DNA of 64,000 nt, taken from NCBI RefSeq assembly GCF_039954625.1, contig NZ_CP157199.1, positions 2,108,001-2,172,000 on the forward strand. Direction: 5' to 3'. This DNA is from Pontimicrobium sp. SW4. Lineage in GTDB: Bacteria > Bacteroidota > Bacteroidia > Flavobacteriales > Flavobacteriaceae. Positions within the stretch are counted from its first letter, which is position 1. Every line of letters starts with the position of its first letter. A model generated the notes under the pieces. That model searched no databases, had not been told where the DNA came from, and saw only the letters and a program-made list of their open reading frames with translations. Below, in pieces: positions 62,569-64,000 of this stretch. The position numbers were made by a program, and so were the translations under genes.

Positions 62569-64000
62569 TAGATGCTTTTAGATCGCTTTCTATCAACTTC
62601 CTTCAGTAAAACTTTACGTAAACGTAAGTGATTAGGTGTAACCTCTACATATTCGTCTTTTTGAATATATTCTAATGCTTCTTCTAATGAAAATTTAATC
62701 GCAGGAACAATTTTAGCTTTATCATCTGCTCCAGAAGAACGAACATTACTTAACTTTTTTGTCTTTGTAACATTAACAGTCATGTCATCACCACGAGAGC
62801 TTTCACCAATAACCTGACCTTCGTAAATATCTTCACCTGGATCAACAAAAAACCTCCCTCTATCTTGTAATTTATCAATAGAATAAGGAATAGCTTGTCC
62901 TTTTTCCATCGATACTAAAGATCCATTTTGACGCTCAGGAATACCTCCTTTTATAGGTTGATACTCTTTAAAACGATGTGCCATAATAGCCTCACCAGCT
63001 GTAGCAGTTAATAATTGATTACGCAAACCAATAATACCTCTTGAAGGCACTATAAACTCGCATACCATACGCTCTCCTTTAGCTTCCATACTCAGCATTT
63101 CTCCTTTTCGCATAGTCACCATTTCAATTGCTTTACCAGAAACTGCTTCAGGTAAATCAATGGTCATTTCTTCAACAGGTTCACATTTTACACCATCAAT
63201 TTCTTTAATAATTACTTGTGGTTGACCAATTTGAAGTTCATAACCTTCACGACGCATTGTTTCAATTAATACAGATAAATGCAATACACCACGACCAAAA
63301 ACTAGAAATTTATCAGCACTATCCGTTGCATTAACACGTAGTGCTAAATTCTTTTCAAGTTCCTTATCTAAACGCTCTTTTATATGTCGAGATGTTACAA
63401 ATTTACCATCTTTACCAAAAAATGGTGAATCGTTAATTGTAAATAACATGCTCATAGTTGGCTCATCAATGGCAATCGTTTTTAACCCTTCAGGGTTTTC
63501 TATATCTGCAATAGTATCACCAATTTCAAATCCTTCAAGACCAACTATTGCACAAATATCACCAGCTTGTACCTCATCAACTTTTTTACGCCCTAAACCT
63601 TCAAAAATGTGAAGCTCTTTTATTTTCGATTTTACAATACTTCCATCTCTTTTAACCAAAGAAATATTCTGACCAACTTTTAACTCTCCACGTGTTAAAC
63701 GCCCAATAGCAATTCGTCCTGTAAATGACGAATAATCTAAGGATGTAATTAACATTTGCGTAGTTCCTTCTTCAATTTTTGGAGCAGGAATATGTTCAAT
63801 AACCATATCAAGTAATGGTTCAATGTTTTCTGTTTCATTTTTCCAATCGTCACTCATCCAGTTATTTTTGGCTGAACCATAAACTGTAGGGAAGTCTAAC
63901 TGCCACTCCTCTGCTCCAAGTTCAAACATTAAATCAAAGACTTTTTCATGAACTTCATCAGGCGTACAGTTTTCTTTGTCAACCTTATTTATAACCACAC
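62568..64000 (-). CDS. typA: GTP-binding protein TypA/BipA, N-terminus beyond window
   Basis: The last 477 or so codons of a translational GTPase; the frame runs off the right edge. The first residues hold the G4 motif 'NKVD'. Then come domain II ('YSSFTGRIAIGRLTRGEL'), domains III and V ('VFGRGVLHLSVLIETMRREGYEL', 'VPSRGIIGLRNQLLTATAGEA') and the TypA-specific C-terminal domain ('LSNVRSSGADDKAKIVPAIKFSLEEALEYI'). It binds ribosomes and helps assembly and stress growth. The length from G4 onward matches the family. Confidence 0.97.
   Translation of the reverse strand, partial: VVINKVDKENCTPDEVHEKVFDLMFELGAEEWQLDFPTVYGSAKNNWMSDDWKNETENIEPLLDMVIEHIPAPKIEEGTTQMLITSLDYSSFTGRIAIGRLTRGELKVGQNISLVKRDGSIVKSKIKELHIFEGLGRKKVDEVQAGDICAIVGLEGFEIGDTIADIENPEGLKTIAIDEPTMSMLFTINDSPFFGKDGKFVTSRHIKERLDKELEKNLALRVNATDSADKFLVFGRGVLHLSVLIETMRREGYELQIGQPQVIIKEIDGVKCEPVEEMTIDLPEAVSGKAIEMVTMRKGEMLSMEAKGERMVCEFIVPSRGIIGLRNQLLTATAGEAIMAHRFKEYQPIKGGIPERQNGSLVSMEKGQAIPYSIDKLQDRGRFFVDPGEDIYEGQVIGESSRGDDMTVNVTKTKKLSNVRSSGADDKAKIVPAIKFSLEEALEYIQKDEYVEVTPNHLRLRKVLLKEVDRKRSKSI

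Noticed and set aside
1..64000. CRISPR array, tRNA, rRNA, transposase, prophage
   Set aside because: No regularly spaced repeats, no cloverleaf with CCA-type end, no rRNA-like sequence and no transposase or phage gene was seen on either strand.

Overview
The window reads as a low-GC chromosomal segment of a marine-type member of the Flavobacteriaceae (Bacteroidota). The evidence is a type IX secretion C-terminal domain protein (22207-23355), many short lipoprotein signal peptides ending in Cys, promoters of the Bacteroidota form TAnnTTTG, almost no Shine-Dalgarno sequences, and flavobacterial gene sets (rpmB-rpmG-DUF4295-ftsY; PASTA protein-rluD divergent from ddl-coaD). No tRNA, rRNA, CRISPR array, phage or transposase gene was found. 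The genus cannot be fixed from the sequence alone.

Layout. 1-9.8 kb: the 3' part of an M16 zinc protease, envelope proteins, an AlkB-like oxygenase, rimO, a class C beta-lactamase-like lipoprotein and an amidase lipoprotein. 9.8-15.3 kb: a leftward housekeeping block (ftsY, DUF4295, rpmG, rpmB, cinA, an Hpt protein, an FAH-family enzyme, a DnaQ-type exonuclease). 15.4-18.7 kb: a membrane-anchored winged-helix regulator divergent from a TonB-C-domain protein. 18.65-19.0 kb: a 347-base gene-free stretch full of nested inverted repeats. 19-25.1 kb: two small conserved proteins, an RhlE-type helicase, a membrane AraC regulator followed by a T9SS cargo protein, and an M28 peptidase. 25-33 kb: mixed housekeeping genes, including a ribosomal protein THX gene too short for ordinary ORF lists. 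33-42 kb: a hybrid histidine kinase, SulP transporter plus cysteine synthase (a sulfur pair), a LolC/E-like permease, and a NamZ muramidase followed by a serine hydrolase. 42-51 kb: a fatty acid hydroxylase, periplasmic proteins, a Cys-cluster protein, a methyltransferase, and a TPR/outer-membrane barrel pair. 51-62.6 kb: ftsE, then a surface-glycan locus with four glycosyltransferases, FdtA/FdtB amino-sugar enzymes, two tandem flippases and a FemAB-like transferase. The right edge holds the C-terminal part of TypA/BipA.

How the parts fit. Envelope work dominates: peptidoglycan (ddl, NamZ, the PASTA protein, the FemAB-like protein), outer-membrane barrels, lipoproteins and a glycan locus built around a 3-amino-3,6-dideoxyhexose.

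The strongest unexplained signals are: (1) the 288-bp structured element at 18701-18988, with perfect 13-bp terminal inverted repeats and an attC-like outline; (2) a 37-bp sequence present at 18671 and 23422; (3) small dispersed repeats that have entered or abut coding sequences (39333, 45331, 47946); (4) a FemAB-like gene whose conserved N-terminus lies upstream of any standard start codon; (5) the membrane winged-helix/TonB pair.
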